From: Micromonospora matsumotoense
GTDB lineage: Bacteria > Actinomycetota > Actinomycetes > Mycobacteriales > Micromonosporaceae
Direction: 5' to 3'
DNA length: 64,000 nucleotides
Assembly: GCF_900091525.1 (NCBI RefSeq)
Contig: NZ_FMCU01000022.1
Coordinates: forward strand, 1 to 64,000
Shown here: piece after piece, positions 36,172 to 44,376 of the stretch
Position numbering within the stretch: the stretch's first letter is position 1
Layout: the number at the start of each line of letters is the position of its first letter
Translations under genes and position numbers: made by a program
Notes under the pieces: model-generated
The model's database searches: none
The model's input: only the letters and a program-made list of their open reading frames with translations
What the model was told of the DNA's origin: nothing

Positions 36172-37422
36172 ATGGACACCCTGCTCCTCGCGCGCCTCCA
36201 GTTCGCCACCACCACCTCGATCCACTTCCTCTTCGTGGCGGTCACCCTCGGTCTGGTCACCCTGCTGGTCGGCATGCAGACCGCCTGGTTCGTCACCGGC
36301 AATCCGCAGTGGGAACGGCTGACCCGGTTCTGGGGCCAGCTCTACGTGATCAACTATGTGCTCGGCATCGCCACCGGCATCGTGCTGGAGTTCCAGTTCG
36401 GGCTGAACTGGAGCGGGTTGTCGCGCTACGTCGGCAACGTCTTCGGGGCCCCGCTGGCGATCGAGACGCTGGTGGCGTTCTTCCTGGAGTCGACGTTCCT
36501 CGGCATGTGGATCTTCGGCTGGCACCGGCTGCGGCGCGGCGTGCACCTGGCGCTGCTCTGGGGGGTCGCGCTCACCGCGTACGCCTCGGCGTTCTGGATC
36601 ATGGTGGCGAACGCCTGGCTCCAGCACCCGGTCGGCTATGAGCTGCGCGACGGCGTCGCCCAGCTCACCGACTTCGGGGCGCTGCTCACCAATCCCACCC
36701 TCGGGATGGCCCTCGGTCACGTCATCGCCGCCAGCCTGCTCACCGGCGGCATGCTGATGGCCTCGGTCAGCGCCTGGCACCTGCTGCGGCGTACCACCGA
36801 TTTCGCCCTGCACCGCACCTCGCTGCGGATCGGGCTGGTCACCGCCGCCCTGGCGGTCACCATGGTGCAGGGCTTCGGCTTCGCCCAGTTCGGCCCGGTC
36901 GGCGAGTTCCAACCCACCAAGTTCGGCGGCGGCCCGACCGCCGACGCCGCGGTCGCCGAGTGGACCAGCCGGTTCGGCCCGGGTGACTACACCCCACCGG
37001 CGCTGTCCAGCGTCGGGCTCGGCTTCATGATCCTGATCGGCTTCACCCTGGGCTGCGTCTGGTTGCTGCTGCCGCTGCTCTGGCGGGACCTGGTGATCCG
37101 GCTGCGCTTCCCGCTCTGGCTGACCCTGTGCGCCCTGCCGCTGCCCTTCGTCGCGGTGCTCCTCGGCTGGCTCGCCCGGGAGGTCGGCCGGCAGCCCTGG
37201 GCCGCGTACGGGTTACTCCCCACCGACCGGGCCGTCTCCGACGTCGACCCGAGCCTGATGCTCGCCTCGCTGATCGGTTTCAGCCTGCTGCTCGGCACCC
37301 TCGCCGTCACCAACTGGACGCTGCTCGCCCGGCACGCCGCCCGGGGCGCCACCGACCCGGCGCTCGGCCGCCCGCCCGGCGTCCAGGACGACGAGCCCCG
37401 GCCCACCCCCGCCTTCGCCTGA
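36172..37422 (+). CDS. cydA: Cytochrome bd oxidase subunit I
   Basis: A 416-residue quinol oxidase subunit with about nine membrane helices. Heme ligands: His18 in TTTSIHF (heme b595) and the His in MALGHVIAAS, with a Met nearer the C-terminus. Conserved WGQLYVINYVLGIATGIVLEF and ASAFWIMVANAWLQHPVG confirm the family. It is much shorter than E. coli CydA (522), so the Q-loop is of the short type. The bd oxidase reduces oxygen to water at low oxygen or under stress, taking electrons from menaquinol in actinobacteria. First gene of cydABDC. Confidence 0.95.
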   Translation: MDTLLLARLQFATTTSIHFLFVAVTLGLVTLLVGMQTAWFVTGNPQWERLTRFWGQLYVINYVLGIATGIVLEFQFGLNWSGLSRYVGNVFGAPLAIETLVAFFLESTFLGMWIFGWHRLRRGVHLALLWGVALTAYASAFWIMVANAWLQHPVGYELRDGVAQLTDFGALLTNPTLGMALGHVIAASLLTGGMLMASVSAWHLLRRTTDFALHRTSLRIGLVTAALAVTMVQGFGFAQFGPVGEFQPTKFGGGPTADAAVAEWTSRFGPGDYTPPALSSVGLGFMILIGFTLGCVWLLLPLLWRDLVIRLRFPLWLTLCALPLPFVAVLLGWLAREVGRQPWAAYGLLPTDRAVSDVDPSLMLASLIGFSLLLGTLAVTNWTLLARHAARGATDPALGRPPGVQDDEPRPTPAFA

Positions 37423-37433
37423 GAGGACCCCCG

Positions 37434-38441
37434 ATGGCACTCGTCTGGTACGCCCTGCTCGGCCTCTTCGTCGCCGGCTACCTCGTCCTCGCCGGCTACG
37501 ACTACGGCGTGGGGCTGCTGCTCGCCCGGCGGGGCACCCCGGCCACCCGCCGCGCCGGGCTCACCGCGCTCGGCCCGTTCTTCCTCGGCAACGAGGTCTG
37601 GTTGGTGGCCGCCGTCGGCATCCTCTTCGGCGTCTTCCCCACCCTGGAGGGCGAACTCCTCTCCGGCTACTACCCCGCCGTGGCCGGGGCACTGGTGGGG
37701 GTGATCCTGGTCACCGCCGGGGTGCAGCAGCGCAGTCGCCCGACCGGGCCGGCCGCCCGCCGGGGCTGGGACCGGGTGATCGTGGTCGGCAGCGCGCTGG
37801 CCGCGTTCGGCTGGGGTGCCCTGCTCGCCGGGCTGCTCCAGGGCCTGCCGATCGACGCCGACGGGCACGTCGCCGGACAGGCCCACCTGGCGACCCCGTT
37901 CGTCGCCGCCACCGGGCTCGCCCTGCTCACCCTGGTCGCCGCGCACGGTGCGACCTTCCTCACCCTGCGACTGCCGGCCGCCGACCTCCCGGCGACCGCC
38001 CGGCTGGCCCGCCGGCTGCTCGTCGGGGCGCTCGCCGCGGTCGCCACGGCCGCCGCGCTGGGCCTGCTCTCCGACCGGGTACGCGCGGCGACCCGCCAGC
38101 CGCTGCCCGCCGTACTGCTGCTGGTGGCGCTGGTCGGGGCGCTGGTGGCGGCCCGCGCGGCGCTGCGCCGGGGTCGGCCGGGGGTGGCCCTGGCCGCCAC
38201 CAGCGCGGCCCTCGCCCTGCCGGTGGCCCTGGTCGGCGCGGCGCTCTGGCCGGCCGTGCTGGTCTCCACGGTCGACCCGGCGGCCACCGTGGGCGTCACC
38301 GACGCGGCGGCCAGCGGACCGACGTTGCGGCTGCTGGGCTGGCTGCTGCTGCCCCTCCTGCCGGCCCTACTAGGCTTCCAGGCAATGTGCTGGTGGGTGT
38401 TCCGGGGACGGACCGACGGCAGGGCACCGGTGTACTGGTGA
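37434..38441 (+). CDS. cydB: Cytochrome bd oxidase subunit II
   Basis: A 335-residue integral membrane subunit. LVLAGYDYGVGLLLARR and FFLGNEVWLVAAVGILFGVFPTL are characteristic of CydB. ATG 37434 has GAGAGGA 6 nt upstream; longer upstream ORF sequence is out of family. Its stop overlaps the cydD GTG by 4 nt, so translation is coupled. Works with CydA as the oxidase. Confidence 0.94.
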   Translation: MALVWYALLGLFVAGYLVLAGYDYGVGLLLARRGTPATRRAGLTALGPFFLGNEVWLVAAVGILFGVFPTLEGELLSGYYPAVAGALVGVILVTAGVQQRSRPTGPAARRGWDRVIVVGSALAAFGWGALLAGLLQGLPIDADGHVAGQAHLATPFVAATGLALLTLVAAHGATFLTLRLPAADLPATARLARRLLVGALAAVATAAALGLLSDRVRAATRQPLPAVLLLVALVGALVAARAALRRGRPGVALAATSAALALPVALVGAALWPAVLVSTVDPAATVGVTDAAASGPTLRLLGWLLLPLLPALLGFQAMCWWVFRGRTDGRAPVYW

Positions 38442-40129
38442 ACCGCCGTCCCTTCGACCCGCGTCTGCTGCGCCGGGTCCCTGCGGCCCGGCGCGACCTC
38501 GCCGTGCTCGCCGCCCTCGGCGGGCTCACCGCACTGCTGGTCGTCGCGCAGGCCACCGCCCTGGCCACGGTGCTCGCGACCGCCATCCACGGCCGGCTGG
38601 ACACCGCCGCGCTGGCCGGCTTCGTCGCCGCCGTCGGCGGCCGGGCCCTGGTCTCCTGGGGACAGGGCACCGTCGCCGCGCGGGCCGCCGCCACCGTGAA
38701 GGCCACCCTCCGCGCCGACCTGCTGTCCGCCGTCGGCCGGCACGGGCCCGGATGGGTCGCCGGCCAGCGGGCCGGCCAGCTCGCCACCCTCACCGGGCGC
38801 GGACTCGACGCCCTGGACGCCTACTTCACCGGCTACCTCCCGCAACTCGTGCTCAGCGTCACCGTGCCGGCCGCCGTGCTGGCCCGGCTGGTCTTCGCCG
38901 ACTGGAGCTCGGCCCTGATCATCGTGCTCACCATCCCGCTGATCCCGGTCTTCGGCGCGCTGCTCGGCTGGCAGGCCCAGGCCGCCACCGAACGGCAGTG
39001 GCGTCGGCTGTCGATGCTCGGCGGGCACTTCCTCGACATGGTCGCCGGGCTGCCCACGCTGCGCGCGTTCGGCCGGGCCCGGGCGCAGACCGAGGTGGTC
39101 CGCCGGATGGCCGACGGGCACCGGGTCGCCACCATGAAGACCCTGCGGATCGCCTTCCTCTCCGCGCTGGTGCTGGAACTGGTCGCCACCCTGTCGGTGG
39201 CGCTGGTCGCGGTGCCGGTCGGCATCCGGCTGCTGGACGGCGGGATCACCCTGGCCACCGCCCTGCTGGTGCTGCTGCTCACCCCGGAGGCGTACCTGCC
39301 GTTGCGGACCGCCGGCAGCCGGTTCCACGCCAGCATGGAGGGGCTCACCGCGCTGGACGAGGCGCTGACCGTCTCCGCCGTCACCACCGGCCCGACCGCC
39401 GGGGTGTCGGCCGGGCCTGCCACGGTCGGTACGCCGTCCGGGGCGGACGAGATCGTCTTCACCGACGTCACCGTCGCGTACGAGCGGACCACCGCGTTGC
39501 GGGACGTCACGCTCACCATCCGGCCCGGCGAGCGGATCGCCGTCGTCGGGCCGAGCGGTGCCGGCAAGAGCACCCTGCTCGGCCTGCTGCTCGGCTTCGT
39601 CACGCCCACCGCCGGCCGGATCACCGTCGCCGGGGTCGACCTGGCCGACGTCGACCCCGACGACTGGCGGCGGCAGATCGCCTGGGTGCCGCAGCGGGCC
39701 CATCTGTTCGCCGCCACGCTGGCCGACAACATCCGGCTCGGCGCCCCCGACACCCCGGACGTCGCCCTGGCCGGCGCGGTCACCGACGCCGCCCTGGACG
39801 AGGTCGTCAACGCCCTGCCCGACGGGCTGGGCACCCTGCTCGGCGAGCGCGGCCACGGGCTGTCCAGCGGTCAGCGACAGCGGGTCGCCCTGGCCCGCGC
39901 CTTCCTCCGGGACGCCCCGCTGGTGCTGCTCGACGAGCCGACCGCCCGGCTGGACACGGCGAGCGAGTCGACCGTCCTGGCGGCCACCCGGCGGCTGGTG
40001 GCCGGCCGGACCGCCCTGCTGGTGGCACACCGGCCGGCACTGCTGGCAGACGCCGACCGGGTCCTGCACGTCGCCGCCGGCCGGGTGACCGAGCTGACCC
40101 CGGCACCGGCCGGGGAGGCCCGCCGATGA
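38438..40129 (+). CDS. cydD: ABC transporter CydD for cytochrome bd assembly
   Basis: A 563-residue ABC exporter subunit. Walker A is GPSGAGKSTL, signature LSSGQRQRVALARAF, Walker B LVLLDEPTARLD. N-terminal half has six membrane helices. CydDC exports reductant (glutathione or cysteine in E. coli) and carries heme; it is required for bd oxidase maturation. The GTG start overlaps cydB. The gene ends PAGEARR, and a duplicated copy of this end follows. Confidence 0.9.
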   Translation: MNRRPFDPRLLRRVPAARRDLAVLAALGGLTALLVVAQATALATVLATAIHGRLDTAALAGFVAAVGGRALVSWGQGTVAARAAATVKATLRADLLSAVGRHGPGWVAGQRAGQLATLTGRGLDALDAYFTGYLPQLVLSVTVPAAVLARLVFADWSSALIIVLTIPLIPVFGALLGWQAQAATERQWRRLSMLGGHFLDMVAGLPTLRAFGRARAQTEVVRRMADGHRVATMKTLRIAFLSALVLELVATLSVALVAVPVGIRLLDGGITLATALLVLLLTPEAYLPLRTAGSRFHASMEGLTALDEALTVSAVTTGPTAGVSAGPATVGTPSGADEIVFTDVTVAYERTTALRDVTLTIRPGERIAVVGPSGAGKSTLLGLLLGFVTPTAGRITVAGVDLADVDPDDWRRQIAWVPQRAHLFAATLADNIRLGAPDTPDVALAGAVTDAALDEVVNALPDGLGTLLGERGHGLSSGQRQRVALARAFLRDAPLVLLDEPTARLDTASESTVLAATRRLVAGRTALLVAHRPALLADADRVLHVAAGRVTELTPAPAGEARR

Positions 40130-40204
40130 GCACCGGACCGACCCCCGCCAGGCTGCCCGCACCGACCCGTTCCCCAGCCGGGGAGGCCCGCCGATGAGCA
40201 CCGG
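40109..40204 (+). repeat. 28-bp direct repeat at the cydD-cydC junction
   Basis: A 28-bp sequence beginning gccggggaggcc and containing cydD's end and a start codon (gatgagcacc) occurs at 40109-40136 and again, identical, at 40177-40204, a period of 68 bp. The second copy is the true end-to-start junction used by cydC. A tandem duplication is the simplest explanation, with the intervening DNA since diverged. Confidence 0.85.
40126..40197 (+). CDS. 23-residue mini-ORF bridging cydD and cydC
   Basis: Starts at an ATG overlapping the cydD stop (ATGA) and ends in a TGA that overlaps the cydC ATG (ATGA again). It reads MSTGPTPARLPAPTRSPAGE then ARR. Both ends match the flanking genes: its start copies cydC's MSTG and its end copies cydD's PAGEARR. 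It probably serves as a translational relay made by duplication, though a peptide product cannot be excluded. Confidence 0.6.
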   Translation: MSTGPTPARLPAPTRSPAGEARR

Positions 40205-42020
40205 TTCCGCCCCTGCCGGCCGGCCCGAGCGGGTGGTGCTGCGACTGGCCCGGCCGTACCTGGGTCGGCTGCTGGGGGCCGGGCTGCTCGCCTCGGCCAC
40301 CGAACTCGCCGGACTGGCCCTGATGGCCACCGCCACCTGGCTGCTGATGAGCGCCGCCGGCCAGCCACCGCTGGATCGGCTCACCGTCGCCATCGTCGCC
40401 GTCCGGGCGCTGGCCGTCAGCCGGGGCGTGCTGCGCTACACCGAACGGCTCGCCGGGCACGATGCCGTGCTGCGCCTGATCACCGACGTCCGTGCCCGGG
40501 TCTTCGCCACCCTCGCCGCCCGGCCCACCCCGGCCGGCCAGCGCACCGGGGACGCCCTCAGCCGACTGGTCTCCGACGTCGAGGCGGTTCAGGACCTCCT
40601 GCTCCGGGTGCTCGTACCCGGGGCGGCAGCCGCCCTGGTCGGGGTGCTCGCCGTCGGTGGGGCCGCGCTGATCTCGCTGCCCTCGGCCGGGGTGCTCGCG
40701 GTCGGCCTGCTGGTCGCCGGGGTGGCGCTGCCGGTGCTGGCGACCGCGCTGACCCGACGGGCCGCCGACGAGGTGGCGCCGCTGCGCGGGGCGCTCGCCA
40801 CCGACGCCGTCGACCTCACCCACGGTGCCGCCGACCTGGCCGCCTTCGGGGCCACCGGCCAGGCGCTGCGGGCCGCGACCCGCCGTGCCGACCGGTTGGC
40901 CCGACTGGAACGCCGGCTCGCCGCGACCGGCTTCGCGGTGGACGCGGCCGGGGTGCTGGTGGCCGGGCTGACCGCGGCCGGGGTGGTGCTCACCGCGCTC
41001 CGCGCCGACGTGGCCGGGGTGCTGGTGGGCGTGCTCGCCGTCGGCACCCTCGCTGCGGTGGAGATCGCGTTGGCGCTGGTCGGCGCGGCGCGGCAACGGA
41101 CCCAGCTCCGCGCCGGCCTGTCCCGGGTCGCCGCCCTGCTCGACGAACCCACTCCCGAGACCAGCCCGGTGCAGGCCGCTGGCCCGGTGGTGAGCGGTGG
41201 CCCGGTGGACGGTGGTCGCCCGGCGCGGAGCGGTGGCCCGGGGAGCGCGGGGGCGGTGGCGCGCGACGTGCGGTTCGACGGGGTCGTCGTCCGGTACCGC
41301 GAGGGTGCCGCACCCGCACTGGCCGGATTCGACCTCGACCTGCCCGCCGGACGTCGGATCGCGGTCGTCGGACCGAGTGGCGCCGGCAAGAGCACCCTGG
41401 CCGCGGTGCTGACCGGGGCGGTACGCCCCGACGCCGGCCGGGTGACCCTCGCGGACCGGGACGTGTCGGCGTACCCGCCCGAGGAACTGCCCCGGGCGAT
41501 CGGTGGCCTGCTCGCCGAGGCGTACGTCTTCCATGCCTCGGTGCGGGAGAACCTGCTGCTCGGCCGGCCGGACGCGGACGAGGCGGAGCTGTCCGCCGCG
41601 ATGCGCGCCGCCGGCCTGCTGGAGTGGGTACGGGAGCAGCCGGACGGCTGGGACACCCTGGTCGGCGAGGAGGGCGGTCAGCTCTCCGGTGGACAGCGGC
41701 AGCGGCTCGCGCTGGCCCGGGCGCTGCTCGCCGCCCCCGGCGTACTGGTGCTGGACGAGCCGACCGAGGGCCTCGACCCGGTCGCCGCCGACACGGTGCT
41801 CGCCGGGGTGCTGGCAGCGACTCCCGCCGGGCGTTCGGTGCTGCTGATCAGCCACCGGCTCAGCGGCCTGGCCGGGATGGACGAGGTCGTGGTCCTGGAC
41901 GCCGGCCGGATCGTCCAGCGGGGGCGGCACACCGATCTGGTCACCGCCCCCGGCTGGTACCGGGACCAGTGGGTGCTCCAGGAGGCGGCCGAGCGCGGAT
42001 ACCTGGCACTGACTCCCTGA
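40194..42020 (+). CDS. cydC: ABC transporter CydC for cytochrome bd assembly
   Basis: A 608-residue ABC exporter subunit partner of CydD. Walker A GPSGAGKSTL, signature LSGGQRQRLALARAL, Walker B VLVLDEPTEGLD; the segment VSRGVLRYTERLAGHDAVLR is typical of CydC. An Ala/Gly-rich linker lies between membrane domain and ATPase (about residues 320-360). Final gene of cydABDC. Confidence 0.92.
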   Translation: MSTGSAPAGRPERVVLRLARPYLGRLLGAGLLASATELAGLALMATATWLLMSAAGQPPLDRLTVAIVAVRALAVSRGVLRYTERLAGHDAVLRLITDVRARVFATLAARPTPAGQRTGDALSRLVSDVEAVQDLLLRVLVPGAAAALVGVLAVGGAALISLPSAGVLAVGLLVAGVALPVLATALTRRAADEVAPLRGALATDAVDLTHGAADLAAFGATGQALRAATRRADRLARLERRLAATGFAVDAAGVLVAGLTAAGVVLTALRADVAGVLVGVLAVGTLAAVEIALALVGAARQRTQLRAGLSRVAALLDEPTPETSPVQAAGPVVSGGPVDGGRPARSGGPGSAGAVARDVRFDGVVVRYREGAAPALAGFDLDLPAGRRIAVVGPSGAGKSTLAAVLTGAVRPDAGRVTLADRDVSAYPPEELPRAIGGLLAEAYVFHASVRENLLLGRPDADEAELSAAMRAAGLLEWVREQPDGWDTLVGEEGGQLSGGQRQRLALARALLAAPGVLVLDEPTEGLDPVAADTVLAGVLAATPAGRSVLLISHRLSGLAGMDEVVVLDAGRIVQRGRHTDLVTAPGWYRDQWVLQEAAERGYLALTP

Positions 42021-42141
42021 CGCCGGGTCCCGCCCCGGCGGCCGGGGCCTGGATCGCGGTCGGGCCCCCGATCCACACCGGGGCCCGGGTCCGGGAATCT
42101 CCCCGACGCGCGGGCACGTCGGGCCGTGGCAGGGTGGTGCC

Positions 42142-42810
42142 ATGCGCGCCTGCGACGAGGTAGGGATCGACGAGCGGCTGCGGGAGCTGGAGTCCCGGCT
42201 GCGCGGCCCGGCCCGGCTCAGGACCGAACTGATCCGCGAGGTACGGGACTCGCTGGACGACGCCACCGAGGCGTACCGGGAAGCCGGCCTGCCGGCGCGG
42301 GACGCCGAGCGGCGGGCCGTGGCCGACTTCGGTACGCCGGCGGAGCTGGCTCCGGCGTACCAGGCGGAGTTGGCCGCCGGAGCGCTGCGCGGGCTGTCCC
42401 GGCGGGCACTGGTGATCGCCGTCCTGCTGACGGCCGGCGGTGACCTGACCTGGCGGGGGTCGAGCTGGAGCGGCGGGCCGCCACCACCGGCCGGTTATCA
42501 GCTGCTCGCCGGATCGATGAACGGCATCTGGCTGGTCGTGGCCGGGATGGCGCTGGCCGCCCTGTCGTTCGGGGCCTGGGCGGCCCGTCGGGGCCGGGCT
42601 GCCACGACGGTGGGCCGGCTGCTCGGCTGGGGACTGACCGGGGCACTGGTCGTCGGTGCGGTGGCCGGGGTGGCGCTCTTCGCCTGGTCGGTCGCGCTGT
42701 GGGACGCCGCCCTGACCTGGCCCCCGATGATCATCGGGGCGGTGCTGGCCGGCGCCGCCCACTTCGCGCTCTTCCGGGCCTCCCGCTCGTGGCTGGTCGC
42801 CGCCCGCTGA
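42142..42810 (+). CDS. Small membrane protein with permease-prefix-like domain
   Basis: A 222-residue protein. Residues 1-75 form a soluble helical domain (DERLRELESRLRGPARLRTE, YREAGLPARDAERRAVADFG) like the HAAS/permease-prefix domain found before membrane proteins. Four hydrophobic segments follow (about 85-105, 125-150, 160-185, 195-215). Such proteins often pair with a PadR regulator, and a PadR gene lies next to it in convergent orientation. Function unknown; possible sensor or modulator in the membrane. Confidence 0.75.
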   Translation: MRACDEVGIDERLRELESRLRGPARLRTELIREVRDSLDDATEAYREAGLPARDAERRAVADFGTPAELAPAYQAELAAGALRGLSRRALVIAVLLTAGGDLTWRGSSWSGGPPPPAGYQLLAGSMNGIWLVVAGMALAALSFGAWAARRGRAATTVGRLLGWGLTGALVVGAVAGVALFAWSVALWDAALTWPPMIIGAVLAGAAHFALFRASRSWLVAAR

Positions 42811-42830
42811 CGCACACCGGTGACGCGGGG

Positions 42831-43172
42831 TCAGGCGGGCGCGGCGGGCGGGCCAGCGGGGTCGAGGAACCGGCCGACGGTGGCGCTGAACTCGCGCCAG
42901 CCGGCCCGCTCGCCGGCCAGCGAGGCCCGCCCGGATTCGGTGAGCCGGTACGTACGCCGCTCCCGACCGTTGACCGTGCTCCAGGAGCTGGCCACGTGAC
43001 CGGCCCGCTCCAGCCGACGCAACGCCGGGTAGATGGTGCCGGTGGGCAGATCCAGCTGGCCCGAGCTGCGGGCGCGCAGCGCCTCGATGACCGCGTAGCC
43101 GTGCAGTTCCCCCTGCTCGAGCACGGCCAGCAGCAGGGCGTCGAGGTGGCCGTGCAGCGCCTGAGCCTTCAT
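42831..43172 (-). CDS. PadR family transcriptional regulator
   Basis: A 113-residue winged-helix regulator: LDALLLAVLEQGELHGYAVI, LDLPTGTIYPALRRLERAGH and WSTVNGRERRTYRLTESGRA. Short PadR type without a long C-terminal dimer arm, ending in a Pro/Ala tail. The ATG is directly abutted by a perfect palindrome, its likely own operator. It may control the adjacent membrane-protein gene. Confidence 0.9.
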   Translation of the reverse strand: MKAQALHGHLDALLLAVLEQGELHGYAVIEALRARSSGQLDLPTGTIYPALRRLERAGHVASSWSTVNGRERRTYRLTESGRASLAGERAGWREFSATVGRFLDPAGPPAAPA

Positions 43173-43184
43173 GCGTAGCTACGC
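43173..43184. promoter_or_regulatory. PadR operator candidate
   Basis: GCGTAGCTACGC, a perfect 12-bp palindrome immediately upstream of the PadR start codon, overlapping the expected promoter and 5' end. Typical place for autorepression. The inner GTAG/CTAC halves recur upstream of cydA. Confidence 0.6.
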
Positions 43185-43342
43185 TACTTGTCTGCCGCCC
43201 GGACCACCAGTGGGCACGGGTTCCGGCCGCCGTCGGGGTGCGGGGTCGGCCCATGCCCGGCCGCCCATTAGGGTATGTGCCCAGAGTCACTCGGCGACCG
43301 CAGTGCCGCCGAGTGGGTAACCCGACGCACACGGAGGTCAGC

Positions 43343-44311
43343 GTGGCCCGCCAGTCGCCCCAACGGCCCGACGCCGACGAACCCGCGCTCGGCGACACCG
43401 ACGGGCCGGCCGGGCCCGACGTGGAGCCCGGCCCGGCCGACCGCTCGCTCTGGGACGAGCTGAGCATCGATCCGGTCGAGATCGCCCTGCCCGCCGGCAC
43501 CGGTTTCACGCTTCGGGCGTACCGGGCGGCGCGCGAGCTGACCCCGACGGACGTCGCCGAGCGCGACGAGGACGACCCCTTCCTGGCCCGACGTCAGGTC
43601 GCCGAGACCGAGGACGACGAGGAGGTGGTGATCCTCGACGAGGAGTTCGCCGCGCTCTCGGCCGAGGACGAGACCGAGGACGACGCCGACCGGAAGGGCG
43701 GGACCGACGGCAAGCGCGCCGGCGGCAAGGGCAGCGCCGACACCGACACGCCCGACGCCGACGCCGATGCCGATGCCGATGCCGACGAGGACGCCGCGGA
43801 CGACGACGAGGACGCCGACGGCGACGAGGAGGTGCCGGTCTTCCTGACCCACAAGGGCCGGCTGCTGCTGTTCAAGACGCCCGAGTCGCTGGTCAGTTTC
43901 ATCCGCTCCGGGGCACCCAACGACCTGTCTCAACTGGACGGTTGGAATGAACTGTCCGAACGGGTGGAGCCGACCGACATCGCCCCGCGCGACGAGGACA
44001 CCTACGAGCTCGACCTGGTCGTGGAGAACCTGCGCGGTGGGCACGACACGTGGGACCCCACCCTGCTGATCGAGGCCGGCGAGGTCGCCCGTGACCTGTC
44101 GTACGCGCTGCGGCTACCGGCCGTGCTGGACATGCTCTCGGCCGGATCCAGCCTGGACGATCTCGACGAGGCGCTGCGCGCTTCTGTCAACGGCGGAGTC
44201 GGTGGATTTCTCGGCCGTAGGCGGCTGAAGAAAATCGGTGCCCAGACCGCAAGCTTGGGATGGCGCACCATTGTCGGCAAGATCTCTGCCGTCGTGGACT
44301 GGCGCGACTGA
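43343..44311 (+). CDS. Acidic conserved hypothetical protein
   Basis: A 322-residue very acidic protein. GTG 43343 follows ACGGAGG by 5 nt. Residues about 90-165 are almost all Asp/Glu/Ala/Gly, including a DADADADADADED run encoded by a gccgatgccgat repeat. The C-terminal 155 residues look folded: EVPVFLTHKGRLLLFKTPES, WNELSERVEPTDIAPRDEDT, and a Gly/Arg-rich end. No known catalytic motif, signal or membrane helix. It lies 65 nt upstream of the IS110-like gene on the same strand and may be co-transcribed. The folded part could bind a nucleic acid or protein, but I do not recognise it. Confidence 0.7.
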   Translation: MARQSPQRPDADEPALGDTDGPAGPDVEPGPADRSLWDELSIDPVEIALPAGTGFTLRAYRAARELTPTDVAERDEDDPFLARRQVAETEDDEEVVILDEEFAALSAEDETEDDADRKGGTDGKRAGGKGSADTDTPDADADADADADEDAADDDEDADGDEEVPVFLTHKGRLLLFKTPESLVSFIRSGAPNDLSQLDGWNELSERVEPTDIAPRDEDTYELDLVVENLRGGHDTWDPTLLIEAGEVARDLSYALRLPAVLDMLSAGSSLDDLDEALRASVNGGVGGFLGRRRLKKIGAQTASLGWRTIVGKISAVVDWRD

Positions 44312-44376
44312 CCCCGAACGGGGAGCATCAGTGGCTGGCAGAGAATAGACCTGTGTCCCGGAGGGAGGACGACGCC

